DNA of 64,000 bases. It comes from Anaerosphaera aminiphila DSM 21120 (lineage in GTDB: Bacteria > Bacillota > Clostridia > Tissierellales > Peptoniphilaceae). Shown here in pieces: positions 9,936 through 20,046 of this stretch (positions are counted from its first letter, which is position 1; the number at the start of each line of letters is the position of its first letter). A program made the position numbers and the translations under genes. The stretch lies in NCBI RefSeq assembly GCF_900129925.1, contig NZ_FQXI01000001.1, positions 186,001-250,000 on the forward strand, given 5' to 3'. The notes beneath the pieces were generated by a model, which made no database searches, was not told the origin of the DNA, and was given only the letters and a program-made list of their open reading frames with translations.

Positions 9936-9938
9936 TAA

Positions 9939-10247
9939 TTAATCTTTCCCACTTTGCATAATTCCTATTATAAGTGCAAACAATAGTGAAATTATACCTG
10001 CTGCTGAACCAATTACAAATATCGCAAGATTGCTTAAATTCTCAGGGTTAAACAAATCATTCATGACAGATAGAAAAGAAAACATTCCTATACAAATCAA
10101 AGCTAGACCTGGCAAATACTTTGCAAATTTTAAATTCTTCGCAACAAAATTTACTACAAAAGTTATAACTACTGCCAATATTATTACATATATAGAAATA
10201 GTTAAATATTGACTATGTTCTGAAATTAAGCTTAGAATTTTTGACAT
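9939..10247 (-). CDS. Small membrane protein, unknown function
   Basis: A 102-residue protein with three predicted membrane helices (about 14-37, 44-63 and 76-97) and short charged tails. No motif was recognised. The ATG follows a GAGGTG site. It is a single-gene unit: a promoter must lie within 10248-10342 and an intrinsic terminator follows the stop codon directly. Composition matches its neighbours. A role in the membrane is all that can be inferred. Confidence 0.7.
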   Translation of the reverse strand: MSKILSLISEHSQYLTISIYVIILAVVITFVVNFVAKNLKFAKYLPGLALICIGMFSFLSVMNDLFNPENLSNLAIFVIGSAAGIISLLFALIIGIMQSGKD

Positions 10248-10342
10248 TTTTCACCTCAAACTCAAATTTATTATGCTAAAAACTATAACATACATTATAA
10301 CTTTAAAACAACTTTTTTTCCACTTACTCTTTTAAGATGTTT

Positions 10343-10891
10343 TTATTGATAATCTAAATATGCCATGTTTTCCTTTTCTTCTTCGATACTTTTTAAGTGT
10401 TCTTCAAATTCTTTTTCAGAAATAGTATTTGATACTCTGGTAATTTGCAAAAAAGCATCCTCTGTTATTAAATAAGCTATTTCTTCAGATACTTTTAATA
10501 CTTTATAGTGCATTTCATCATTGTAAACATCTACTAAATAAATATATTCCACATCTATATTTAACTTATCCGAATCAATATTATAGTCATTAATTGAAAG
10601 TTTATTTGTATCTATTCTCTTTATTTTATAATTAACTTTAGTAGAGTACATTTGTCCTATTATTATTCCCTGAGAAGAAAATAAAACATCAGCACCTATT
10701 AGGTCTTTGTATTCAAAACTATTTTCATTGATTTTATCTTTAAAAATAGATTTTGTTATTATCCATTTTCCGTCTAAGGGAGTTTTCTTTAGTGTAGGTG
10801 GCTCTACTACTCCCACATCAGTATTTATATAAGAACAGCTTGAAAGAAATAACAACGCAATAAGTAACATAGCTACTAATTTTTTATTCAT
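10343..10891 (-). CDS. Lipoprotein linked to a two-component system
   Basis: A 182-residue secreted lipoprotein of unknown function. The N-terminus has two lysines, a hydrophobic stretch, and the lipobox LSSC with the lipidated cysteine near position 19. The mature part is mostly beta-type sequence with an acidic C-terminal tail (about 160-182). Its ATG overlaps the end of the sensor kinase gene as ATGAATAA, with AAGGAGG upstream, so it is co-translated with the kinase. By position it may be a sensing partner or an output of the two-component system; this is inference. Confidence 0.75.
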   Translation of the reverse strand: MNKKLVAMLLIALLFLSSCSYINTDVGVVEPPTLKKTPLDGKWIITKSIFKDKINENSFEYKDLIGADVLFSSQGIIIGQMYSTKVNYKIKRIDTNKLSINDYNIDSDKLNIDVEYIYLVDVYNDEMHYKVLKVSEEIAYLITEDAFLQITRVSNTISEKEFEEHLKSIEEEKENMAYLDYQ

Positions 10892-12317
10892 TTACTTCCT
10901 CCTTACTATTTGTTGGAGTTGGTATTGGAATTGATACCTTTACAGTTGTACCTATATTTATTTCAGAAAATATTTCAAGCTTTCCATTGTGTAATTTTGC
11001 AATTTCATCTGCTATGGAAAGTCCCAACCCACTATGACTCTTTGAATGTTTGCCCTTATAAAATTTTTCTTTTACATGAGCTAAATCTTCTTTTGAAATT
11101 CCAACGCCATTATCTGAAACTAACATTGAGTAGTATTCTCCTTCTTTATAAGCTTGAAACTTTACCCAACCCTTTTCAGAAGTAAATTTTATGGCATTGT
11201 CAATTAAATTTATCAATATTTGTCTTATTCTGTTTTCATCTCCAATAATTAACACTTTCTCTTCTTTGACTTCATTTATAAAATCAACTTTATTCGACTC
11301 AACTCTTGGCTTCATTTGTTTTGCAACGTCATTACAGGTGTCCGTAATATTAAAAGTATCCTTTTCAAGTTGAATTCTACCTGAAATAAATCTGGAAAAG
11401 TCCAAAAGTTCTTCAACCATTTTGGCAAGTCTATCACTTTCATTTTCAATAATTGTAAGACCGTCATTTATCAATTCTTTTTCTTCTTTGTCTGCACCTT
11501 TTAATACTACTGCCCAACCTTTTATGGAAGTAAGCGGAGTTCTAAGTTCATGAGATATTGAAGAAATAAAGTCATTTTTAATTTGATCTCTTTTTATTAT
11601 TTCTTCAGCCATTGTATTTAAAGTCTTTGAAAGTTGTCCTAATTCATCATTTGTCTTTACAGTCGATCTTACTTTGTACTGACCGTCAACCATTTTTTCT
11701 GCAACAGATGTGAGTTCTTTAATTGGCTTTACAATAGAATTTGCCAATAAGTAACTCATAAACATTGTAATTAAAACAACTACTAACCCAAAGAGTCCCA
11801 TTGTTAAGGTTGTCTTTAAAATTGCTTTATTTGCCTCTTCCATTGACGATATGAATCTAAGATAGCCTATGACCTCGCCACTACTGTTTTTTAAAGGCTC
11901 TGCAATAGACATCACCATTTCGTTCGTGTAATTACTTGAGCCCACATATGATACTCTCTTACCGTTTCTAGCTCCTTTTACATCTGCTGTTTCAACAGGA
12001 TTACTAGGCAGCACTCCAATACTATCAGAAACAACATTTCCATTTAAATCTAAAATCTGTATTTCTGAATTTATATGAGACCATAGGATTTCATTTTCCT
12101 CACTATTTTCATCTACTAAGTCTTCAACAGTTTTACTTGAATAAAATTTTTTAAAATAATCTACAGATATTGAAATTCCATTTTCTAACTCTGTTTCCAC
12201 ACTGCCATAATAAAAATCTTTAAATCCAACGACTAAAAATATTTCAATTGTTATTACAGCCAATATAATTATAAGCAAAAAACTTCTAACAAGTCTTTTT
12301 CCTATACTCTTATTCAA
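10884..12317 (-). CDS. Sensor histidine kinase with HAMP domain
   Basis: A 477-residue membrane kinase. Two membrane helices (about 12-33 and 170-192) bracket an extracellular sensor of ~135 residues, followed by a HAMP domain (193-245), a HisKA dimerisation domain with SISHELRTPLTS (phospho-acceptor His256), and an ATPase domain with DNGVGIS and GLGLSI. Start is TTG with GGGGTG six bases upstream, at the end of the response regulator gene. It pairs with the regulator at 12321-13013 and the downstream lipoprotein. The stimulus is unknown; the extracellular segment looks like a single Cache-type fold but this is a guess. Confidence 0.93.
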   Translation of the reverse strand: MNKSIGKRLVRSFLLIIILAVITIEIFLVVGFKDFYYGSVETELENGISISVDYFKKFYSSKTVEDLVDENSEENEILWSHINSEIQILDLNGNVVSDSIGVLPSNPVETADVKGARNGKRVSYVGSSNYTNEMVMSIAEPLKNSSGEVIGYLRFISSMEEANKAILKTTLTMGLFGLVVVLITMFMSYLLANSIVKPIKELTSVAEKMVDGQYKVRSTVKTNDELGQLSKTLNTMAEEIIKRDQIKNDFISSISHELRTPLTSIKGWAVVLKGADKEEKELINDGLTIIENESDRLAKMVEELLDFSRFISGRIQLEKDTFNITDTCNDVAKQMKPRVESNKVDFINEVKEEKVLIIGDENRIRQILINLIDNAIKFTSEKGWVKFQAYKEGEYYSMLVSDNGVGISKEDLAHVKEKFYKGKHSKSHSGLGLSIADEIAKLHNGKLEIFSEINIGTTVKVSIPIPTPTNSKEEVNE

Positions 12318-12320
12318 TAT

Positions 12321-13013
12321 TTACACCCCAATATGCCACCTGTATCCCAAACCCCAAACTGTCTCTATAAATTTTGGTCTGGCAGGATTCTCTTCAATTT
12401 TTGAACGAAGTCGTCTTATATTTACATCTACTATTTTAGAATCTCCCACAAAGTCTTCTCCCCATACTAATTTTAATATTTCATCTCTATTTAGTGCCTT
12501 TCCAGGATTTTCCATAAAGTTTTTCATAATTTGATATTCTGTAGGAGTCAGTTCTAATTCAATGTCATCTTTGTAAAATTTTCTAGAGTACTTGTCTAAT
12601 TTAAAGGGTTCATGAATTATTAACTCTCTACTAACATTTTCCTCTGGCTCAATTCTTCTCTCAAGCGATTTTATTCTAAGAGTTAATTCAGTAGGGTTAA
12701 ATGGTTTAGATAAATAGTCGTCTGCTCCATTTTGTAAACCCATTATCTTATCATAGTCTTCTGCCTTGGCAGTAAGCATTATTATTCCCAAATTTGGAAA
12801 TTCCGATCTCAATATCTTGCATACTTCAAAGCCATCAATTCCAGGCAACATAACATCTAAAACTACAATTTCGGGAGTAACTTCTCTAGCTATTTCTATA
12901 CCGTCCTCTCCTGTTCCAGCTTCATAGACTTCATAACCTTCTCTTTCTAAATTTATTTTAACAAATTTTCTTATAGCATCTTCGTCTTCAACTAAAAGTA
13001 TTTTTGTATTCAT
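12321..13013 (-). CDS. OmpR/PhoB-family response regulator
   Basis: A 230-residue two-domain regulator. The receiver domain has the acidic pair near Glu9-Asp10, the phospho-acceptor Asp53 in VLDVMLPG and Lys103 in LSKPFNP; the winged-helix DNA-binding domain (about 130-228) ends with the typical TVWGLGYRW. It is the first gene of a three-gene unit with the kinase (3-base gap) and a lipoprotein. A promoter TTGTAT-17-TATAAT lies just upstream. It resembles PhoP/WalR-type proteins but the regulon cannot be assigned. Confidence 0.94.
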   Translation of the reverse strand: MNTKILLVEDEDAIRKFVKINLEREGYEVYEAGTGEDGIEIAREVTPEIVVLDVMLPGIDGFEVCKILRSEFPNLGIIMLTAKAEDYDKIMGLQNGADDYLSKPFNPTELTLRIKSLERRIEPEENVSRELIIHEPFKLDKYSRKFYKDDIELELTPTEYQIMKNFMENPGKALNRDEILKLVWGEDFVGDSKIVDVNIRRLRSKIEENPARPKFIETVWGLGYRWHIGV

Positions 13014-13046
13014 TTTCTAACCTCACCTTTTTTATTTCTACTATTA

Positions 13047-13075
13047 ATTATAAGTAACTTTAAAACAAAATACAA
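13047..13075 (-). promoter_or_regulatory. Promoter of the two-component operon
   Basis: Minus-strand -35 TTGTAT (13070-13075), 17-base spacer and -10 TATAAT (13047-13052), about 35 bases before the response regulator start. It is the only good sigma-A match in the gap between the guaB terminator and the gene. Confidence 0.65.
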
Positions 13076-13092
13076 TTGAATTGAACATATTA

Positions 13093-13124
13093 AAAAACTA
13101 TGTATATTAATATACATAGTTTTT
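13093..13124 (-). terminator. Terminator of guaB
   Basis: A perfect palindrome with arms AAAAACTATGTATATT and its complement, six bases past the guaB stop codon, ending in T5 on the minus strand. The A/T-rich stem is symmetric and could act on either strand. Confidence 0.8.
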
Positions 13125-13129
13125 ATAAT

Positions 13130-14593
<1,464 letters not shown>

Positions 14594-14615
14594 TTAAAAT
14601 ATATAGTTTAATACA

Positions 14616-14644
14616 TTATAAAACCAATAATTTAATTAATCAAA
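14616..14644 (-). promoter_or_regulatory. guaB promoter
   Basis: Minus-strand -35 TTGATT (14639-14644) and -10 TATAAT (14616-14621) with a 17-base spacer, about 35 bases upstream of the TTG start. No long leader or riboswitch fits in this gap. Confidence 0.7.
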
Positions 14645-14660
14645 TATTAGTTATATTTTT

Positions 14661-15896
14661 CTAAAAAATTCTTTTTTTAACCAGTTCAACTACGATACTC
14701 TTTGGCGTAATTTTTGTAACTCTAAATTTTTCTGGTAAATTAATATTAATTTGAATTTCATGTTCTCCAGCTTTCAAATTTAAAAAATCCATGCTAGCTG
14801 TAACATCTTCTACATTTAAAACTTCTTTTGAAGATGGATCTTTGGCAACAATAGTAATATCTATAGATTTAACTGTTTCCACATCTTCACTAAATTCTAA
14901 TTTAGTGTCTAAATTTAATATTTTTACATTTTCAATCGGTATTTTTACCTCTTGTTCTTCTAAAACTATTTCTGATGCACTTGCTATAAATTTAACGTCA
15001 TTATCCACAAGAGAAATCCCATTTGGCATTTCTACTTCTACTGGAATTTGACCACTCATTAACTCTTCTACAGTAATTGGAGCTGTTGAAATTTCATTTA
15101 TTTTATTAATTACAGCTGTATTACCCTTTATTGAAACAGAATCAGGATATATTGAAAACTTCTTGCTGTCAACACCTTCCGGAACTTCTCCTACAACATT
15201 TAATTTAACGGGAACAGTTTCTGTTTTTAAAATTGGAATCTCAAAATCTATTTTTTCAGGCTCTATTTCTATATTTTCAATTTCATTTCCCTCTTTATCA
15301 TAGGCAATTATCGGAATTGACATGACAGAACTTTCTTTTTTATTGGAAACATTGGCAACTGCTATAATCTTATCTATAGAATCCACATAAGTTTTAGCAC
15401 CTGAAACCGTAACAAATTCAGCTTGTTTTATATTTCCAAGCACAAAATTTTCAGCGGGATTTCCTTTTATTTTTAAATCAACTTCAAGTTGTTTAGAAAT
15501 ATTTTCATCTACTTTTACAGAAACATTAGAAGGATTTTTTGACTCCACAATTACGTTTGTAGAATCCACTTGGACCTTTATCGGTATCTTGTGATCTCCT
15601 ATTGCATACCCTGATAAATCTACACTTGCTTTAACGTCAGTCCTATCTAATTTTGAAATTACAGACTGTCTTCCTCTCAACGTAACATCAGTAGTAGGTT
15701 TTTCTGAAATTATGACAGACAAATTATTTTCTTTTAATTCTGCTAAGTTTTCAACACTTACATCCATATTTTTATATACAATTGTTCTCTCAGGATCTAC
15801 TTCACTTCTAACATAGGACCAGAGGAGTATTGCAAAAACAATTGATATAAGTTGAAACATTCTATCTCTATTGCTTTTTGTCTTCGTCTTTTTCAT
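14661..15896 (-). CDS. cdaR: CdaR, YbbR-domain regulator of diadenylate cyclase
   Basis: A 411-residue extracytoplasmic protein with an N-terminal membrane helix (about 15-32) and four YbbR-type repeats seen as recurring P-V-x-L/V-x-V strands and ...V.P..V.V segments. CdaR modulates CdaA from outside the membrane. I chose ATG at 15896 with GGGGG seven bases upstream; a TTG at 15917 lies further inside the cdaA gene without a ribosome site. It overlaps cdaA by 29 bases, so the pair is coupled. The glmM gene that usually follows in Firmicutes is absent here; guaB comes next with its own promoter. Confidence 0.92.
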   Translation of the reverse strand: MKKTKTKSNRDRMFQLISIVFAILLWSYVRSEVDPERTIVYKNMDVSVENLAELKENNLSVIISEKPTTDVTLRGRQSVISKLDRTDVKASVDLSGYAIGDHKIPIKVQVDSTNVIVESKNPSNVSVKVDENISKQLEVDLKIKGNPAENFVLGNIKQAEFVTVSGAKTYVDSIDKIIAVANVSNKKESSVMSIPIIAYDKEGNEIENIEIEPEKIDFEIPILKTETVPVKLNVVGEVPEGVDSKKFSIYPDSVSIKGNTAVINKINEISTAPITVEELMSGQIPVEVEMPNGISLVDNDVKFIASASEIVLEEQEVKIPIENVKILNLDTKLEFSEDVETVKSIDITIVAKDPSSKEVLNVEDVTASMDFLNLKAGEHEIQININLPEKFRVTKITPKSIVVELVKKRIF

Positions 15897-16707
15897 TGAA
15901 AAACCCCCACTTACCAAATATTGAATCTGAATTTTCTATAACAGGTTTATAAATTTCACTTAAAATACTCTCCAAAGTAGATATATCTAAATATCTAGAT
16001 ATAACTCCCTTTTCAGCAGTAGAAATCGAACCCGTCTCTTCTGATACCATTATACTTAAACAATCAGAACGCTCCGTTATACCTATACCTGCTCTATGCC
16101 TAGTTCCCAATTCTTTAGAAATGTTTTCACTATCTGAAAGCGGCAAAAAACAAGCTGCTGCTAAAATTCTATTGCCTTCAATAATAACTGCTCCGTCATG
16201 AAGCGGAGTGTTGGGAATAAATATATTTATTAACAGCCCACTGGAGACATATCCATTTATTTCAGTTCCCGTTTCTACAAACTCGCTTAATCCAGTTTGC
16301 CTTTCCAATACTATTAATGCTCCTATTTTTTGTCTGGAAAGTGAAGCTACAGCATCACAAATTTCTGTTACTATAGTTGGAGTGTCAGATATATCTGTTG
16401 AATTCGTTCTAATTGAACTAGTCCTACCTAAAAATTCCAACCCTCTTCTCAACTCTGGCTGAAAAACTATTAAAACAGCTACCATTCCCCAAGCCATTAA
16501 TTTGCCTAATAGCCAATTTAAAGTATATAGTTGAAACCATTCACTTAATTTTGTACAAACTAATATTACTAATATTCCCTTAGCAAGCTGTTCTGCCCTA
16601 GTTCCCTTTATTAGTTTTAGACAATTATAAGTTATTATGGCAATTATCAATATGTCTACAACATCTCTTAGTCTAAATACATTATAAATGTCATATAAAA
16701 AATTCAT
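15868..16707 (-). CDS. cdaA: Diadenylate cyclase CdaA
   Basis: A 279-residue membrane enzyme that makes cyclic di-AMP from two ATP. Three N-terminal membrane helices (about 17-33, 38-55 and 68-83) precede the DAC domain with DGA (171-173) and RHR (203-205) active-site motifs. c-di-AMP controls potassium and turgor balance in Firmicutes. Its ATG overlaps the DUF5317 gene by 4 bases and its 3' end overlaps cdaR, forming a tight three-gene unit. No phosphodiesterase gene is in this window. Confidence 0.96.
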   Translation of the reverse strand: MNFLYDIYNVFRLRDVVDILIIAIITYNCLKLIKGTRAEQLAKGILVILVCTKLSEWFQLYTLNWLLGKLMAWGMVAVLIVFQPELRRGLEFLGRTSSIRTNSTDISDTPTIVTEICDAVASLSRQKIGALIVLERQTGLSEFVETGTEINGYVSSGLLINIFIPNTPLHDGAVIIEGNRILAAACFLPLSDSENISKELGTRHRAGIGITERSDCLSIMVSEETGSISTAEKGVISRYLDISTLESILSEIYKPVIENSDSIFGKWGFFNEKDEDKKQ

Positions 16708-17255
16708 GTTCTTCTCCTCGAAATTAATACTATTGTAATAATAAGACCTACACTTATTACTATATCGCCTACGCTTATAACTTTCGGACTATATGGGGAC
16801 TTAAGTGCAATTATATCAGATAAAAAAAGAGCTTTTGGACTATTAAAAATTCCATGACTTAAACTTCTCCCCTGAGTTATTATTTCAATAACTTTACTAT
16901 TTCCAGTAGCAATTAGTGCTTCCTTAGAAACAGGCATCTTTCCATTGAGTATAATTGGAATTATATTTAGGCTAAGCCCCAATACAATAGTTACAATACC
17001 TGCATTGTCATAATTTAAAATTAACCCTGCAATAATAAATAACAGAGAAAAAATGTGCAAAACAGTGTAATTATCTATTATTAATTTTGTGACAAAACCA
17101 AAGTCCACACTTGAAAATAAATAAATAATAATGTTTAATAATACTCCTATTAATAATACTTTAATGCCCTTAATTTTAAATTCCATTAAATTTGTAAAGT
17201 TTCCTCCTAAAATTTTAACTAGAAGTAAACCTATAAGTATAGCTTCAATTATCAC
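16704..17255 (-). CDS. DUF5317 family membrane protein
   Basis: A 183-residue integral membrane protein with about five helices. The start MIIEAILIGLLL, the KILGGN segment and the IPIILNGKMPVS motif near residue 103 match what I know of clostridial DUF5317 proteins. Function is unknown. The start is GTG with AGGTGAT upstream. Its last 4 bases overlap the cdaA start, so it is co-translated with the c-di-AMP cyclase and may share its envelope or osmotic theme; that link is inference from position only. Confidence 0.78.
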   Translation of the reverse strand: MIIEAILIGLLLVKILGGNFTNLMEFKIKGIKVLLIGVLLNIIIYLFSSVDFGFVTKLIIDNYTVLHIFSLLFIIAGLILNYDNAGIVTIVLGLSLNIIPIILNGKMPVSKEALIATGNSKVIEIITQGRSLSHGIFNSPKALFLSDIIALKSPYSPKVISVGDIVISVGLIITIVLISRRRT

Positions 17256-17325
17256 ATTATCACCTAAACATATAATAACATATTCTATTCTTCAATATAG
17301 AATATTTGCATAAATAAATACAAAT

Positions 17326-17350
17326 AAAACCGCTTGAATTAAGCGGTTTT
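17326..17350 (-). terminator. Terminator of the cmk-plsC-ispH/rpsA operon
   Basis: Perfect arms AAAACCGCTT and AAGCGGTTTT with a 5-base loop, about 90 bases past the ispH/rpsA stop codon and before the DUF5317-cdaA unit. Symmetric A/T tails allow action on both strands. Confidence 0.85.
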
Positions 17351-17438
17351 ATTATTAATCAAAGTTTCATCTAAATTTATAAAACTTATTAAACCTGTCT
17401 ACTATTTAAAATTTTATTAACTACTAGTAACAGTTTAA

Positions 17439-19478
17439 TTAATCTTCTATATTTATGTTAAATAAGTCTCCAATTGTAGTGTTAAAAGAATCATCATTAT
17501 TAATTTCTGTAGGTGTAGGTTCTTTAACTTTTTTTACTGGTTTCTTTGTTTCAACTTTTTCAGTTTCCTCATCATGTTCATCAGAAGGTTCATCTTCTAA
17601 AAGAGCTTTCATTGAAAGAGAAACTTTTTTATTTTCTTCGTCAATATCTGTAACTTTTACTGTTACTTCATCTCCGATTGCCAATTTATCTGCTGGTTTT
17701 TCAACATGCTCTCTTGAAATTTGAGAAACGTGAAGTAATCCGTCAACTCCAGATTCTAATCTTACAAATGCACCAAAATCTAATAAGTTAACTACTTTTC
17801 CCTCTACTACATCTCCTACTTTGACATTACTTATAAAGGTATCCCAAGGTTTTTCTGTAGTTTGTTTTAGGCCTAGAGCTATTCTGTTTTTTTCCTCATC
17901 CACTGAAAGTACTTGTACTTTCACATGTTGTCCAGATGTAACTACATCTGATGGATGTTTAACTCTATTCCATGAAAGTTCAGAAATGTGAATCAAACCA
18001 TCAACTCCACCTAGGTCAATAAACGCTCCGAAGTTAGTTAATCTTTGAACAACACCTTCTACAATGTCTCCTTCATGTATAGATTCATAAACAGCTTTTT
18101 TCTTTTCTTCTAATTCTTCAACTTCAACCATTTTTCTTGAAAGAACAATTTTTCTCTTGCTCTTATCGAAATCTATAATTTCACATAACAATTCTTGTCC
18201 AACATACTTTGTTAAGTCTCTCTGGAATCTAATTGATACATGAGATGCAGGAATAAAAGCATTTAATCCATCTAGATCAGCAGTAAGTCCACCTTTAACT
18301 ACAGATTTAACTTTTACTGTAACCCTTTCTTTGTTATTAAATTTCTCTTCAATTTCATCCCAAACTTTAATGTTTTCTATTCTTCTGTGAGAAAGAACAA
18401 CATTTCCATCGCCATCATCCATTTTCATAATATAAACTTGGATTTTGTCGCCTGGTTTAAATAAATCAGATGGTGTAACGTTAGGATCACTTGACAATTC
18501 TTCTTTAGAAATAATTCCATCAGATCTGTATCCAATGTTTACCATTACTTCATTTTCATTTACAAATAATACTTCACCCTCGATTACTTCGCCTCTTCTA
18601 ACTTTTTTAAAAGTATTTTCTATGGCCTCCATCATCTCATTGTTACCAAAATTTTCCATACTACTAACAGCCTCCTTGATTACTGAATCTGGCGTAGATG
18701 CACCAGCAGTAATACCTATTTTATTAAATTTTTTTAAAATATTATAATTAAAGTCCTTAATTGACTCTATTAAATATACATTTTCACAGTACTTCTTAGA
18801 CACTTCAAAGAGTTTCTTTGTGTTGGAGCTATTCTTACCTCCTAAAACTATCATAGCGTCTACTTCTTTTGCAAGTTCTGAAGCACTTTGTTGCCTATTT
18901 TTAGTTGCACTACAAATAGTATTATAAACTAAAACTTCATCTTTTGAAATATCTTTTATACGATTTATTAACTTTTTATATTTTTCTTCGTTATTTGTGG
19001 TTTGAGACACTATTATTAACTTGCCTTCCGGTAAATTTAATGGCTCATTTTCATCTCCAATTATTAGTGCACTGTCATCACAATGTGAATTTATTGCTAT
19101 TACTTCCGGATGATTCTTATCTCCAAATATTATAATATTGTAGCCTTCTCTATAATTTTCATTTACAATATCATAAATCGTAGAAACTTTTTTACATACA
19201 CAATCTACAATTTCATTATTATTTTCTTCAAGCTGCTTTATTATCTCTCTATGGACTCCATGAGATCTAATAATTACCTTTGAATTTTTTATATTTTCAA
19301 TATCATATATTTTTTTGACACCCTTGTCTAACAATTCATTCATAACTACACTATTGTGAACTAAATCTCCTAGACAGTAAACTCCTGAATCAGCACTTTT
19401 ATTTGCCAAAATAACAGCTCTTTTAACTCCACCACAAAATCCTGCGCACTTAGCTAATTTAACTTCTATTTTTTTCAA
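17439..19478 (-). CDS. ispH: IspH-ribosomal protein S1 fusion
   Basis: A 679-residue fusion. Residues 1-285 are 4-hydroxy-3-methylbut-2-enyl diphosphate reductase, the last MEP-pathway step, with [4Fe-4S] ligands Cys15 (GFCGGVKRA), Cys95 (DCVCKKV) and Cys189 (NTICSATKNR). Four S1 RNA-binding domains follow at about 295-367, 383-449, 468-538 and 553-624, then an acidic/lysine tail. This fusion is known from clostridia. The start is uncertain: the TTG at 19478 lies one base after AGGAG, too close for normal use, inside the plsC 3' end; no in-frame ATG or GTG is better placed. It is last in the cmk-plsC operon. Confidence 0.94.
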   Translation of the reverse strand: MKKIEVKLAKCAGFCGGVKRAVILANKSADSGVYCLGDLVHNSVVMNELLDKGVKKIYDIENIKNSKVIIRSHGVHREIIKQLEENNNEIVDCVCKKVSTIYDIVNENYREGYNIIIFGDKNHPEVIAINSHCDDSALIIGDENEPLNLPEGKLIIVSQTTNNEEKYKKLINRIKDISKDEVLVYNTICSATKNRQQSASELAKEVDAMIVLGGKNSSNTKKLFEVSKKYCENVYLIESIKDFNYNILKKFNKIGITAGASTPDSVIKEAVSSMENFGNNEMMEAIENTFKKVRRGEVIEGEVLFVNENEVMVNIGYRSDGIISKEELSSDPNVTPSDLFKPGDKIQVYIMKMDDGDGNVVLSHRRIENIKVWDEIEEKFNNKERVTVKVKSVVKGGLTADLDGLNAFIPASHVSIRFQRDLTKYVGQELLCEIIDFDKSKRKIVLSRKMVEVEELEEKKKAVYESIHEGDIVEGVVQRLTNFGAFIDLGGVDGLIHISELSWNRVKHPSDVVTSGQHVKVQVLSVDEEKNRIALGLKQTTEKPWDTFISNVKVGDVVEGKVVNLLDFGAFVRLESGVDGLLHVSQISREHVEKPADKLAIGDEVTVKVTDIDEENKKVSLSMKALLEDEPSDEHDEETEKVETKKPVKKVKEPTPTEINNDDSFNTTIGDLFNINIED

Positions 19479-20043
19479 CTCCTGAATAAATTGCCTTTAA
19501 TATATCTACTGCAATTTCATCGTACTGATCTGGACTTTGTTTAGGTAAACTTCTAATGTCCATAGGTTCTCTTACTATTAATTTCATTTTTTTAAAAGGC
19601 ATATAATTTCCTTCAACGTAAACTGGAATTATTACAGCTGAACTTCTATGAGCTATAACTGCTGCCCCAGATTTTGCCTTTGAATAATCTATTTCTTGTA
19701 CTCTAGTACCTTCAATAAAAATACCAATTGCCTCATTTTCTTTTAAAAGTTTCATAGATGTCTTAATGGCTTTTATATCTGTTGTATTTCTATCTACAGG
19801 ATAGCCACCTAGTTTAGTGATTAAAAAACCTATAAATGGAATATTCCATAATTCGTTTTTTGCCATCCAGTGTATTTGAAATTTTATGTTTGCAGAAATA
19901 AAAAGCGGATCTAAATTACTCTTGTGATTTGAACAAATTACAAGCGGTGTATCTTTAGGTATTTCGTCAGCATTTATTACTTCACATCTATATAATATTT
20001 TAAAAATAAATAAGCCGACAATTCTTACAATTTTATATAGCAT
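19459..20043 (-). CDS. plsC: 1-acyl-sn-glycerol-3-phosphate acyltransferase
   Basis: A 194-residue membrane-associated acyltransferase making phosphatidic acid. The catalytic HX4D motif is HKSNLD (about 39-44), and the substrate-binding EGTR lies near 110. An N-terminal hydrophobic segment anchors it. Start ATG follows AGAGGT nine bases upstream, 3 bases after the cmk stop. cmk-plsC-ispH/rpsA is a common clostridial operon order; CMP kinase supports the CDP-activated lipid supply as well as DNA and RNA synthesis. Confidence 0.93.
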   Translation of the reverse strand: MLYKIVRIVGLFIFKILYRCEVINADEIPKDTPLVICSNHKSNLDPLFISANIKFQIHWMAKNELWNIPFIGFLITKLGGYPVDRNTTDIKAIKTSMKLLKENEAIGIFIEGTRVQEIDYSKAKSGAAVIAHRSSAVIIPVYVEGNYMPFKKMKLIVREPMDIRSLPKQSPDQYDEIAVDILKAIYSGVEKNRS

Positions 20044-20046
20044 TTA

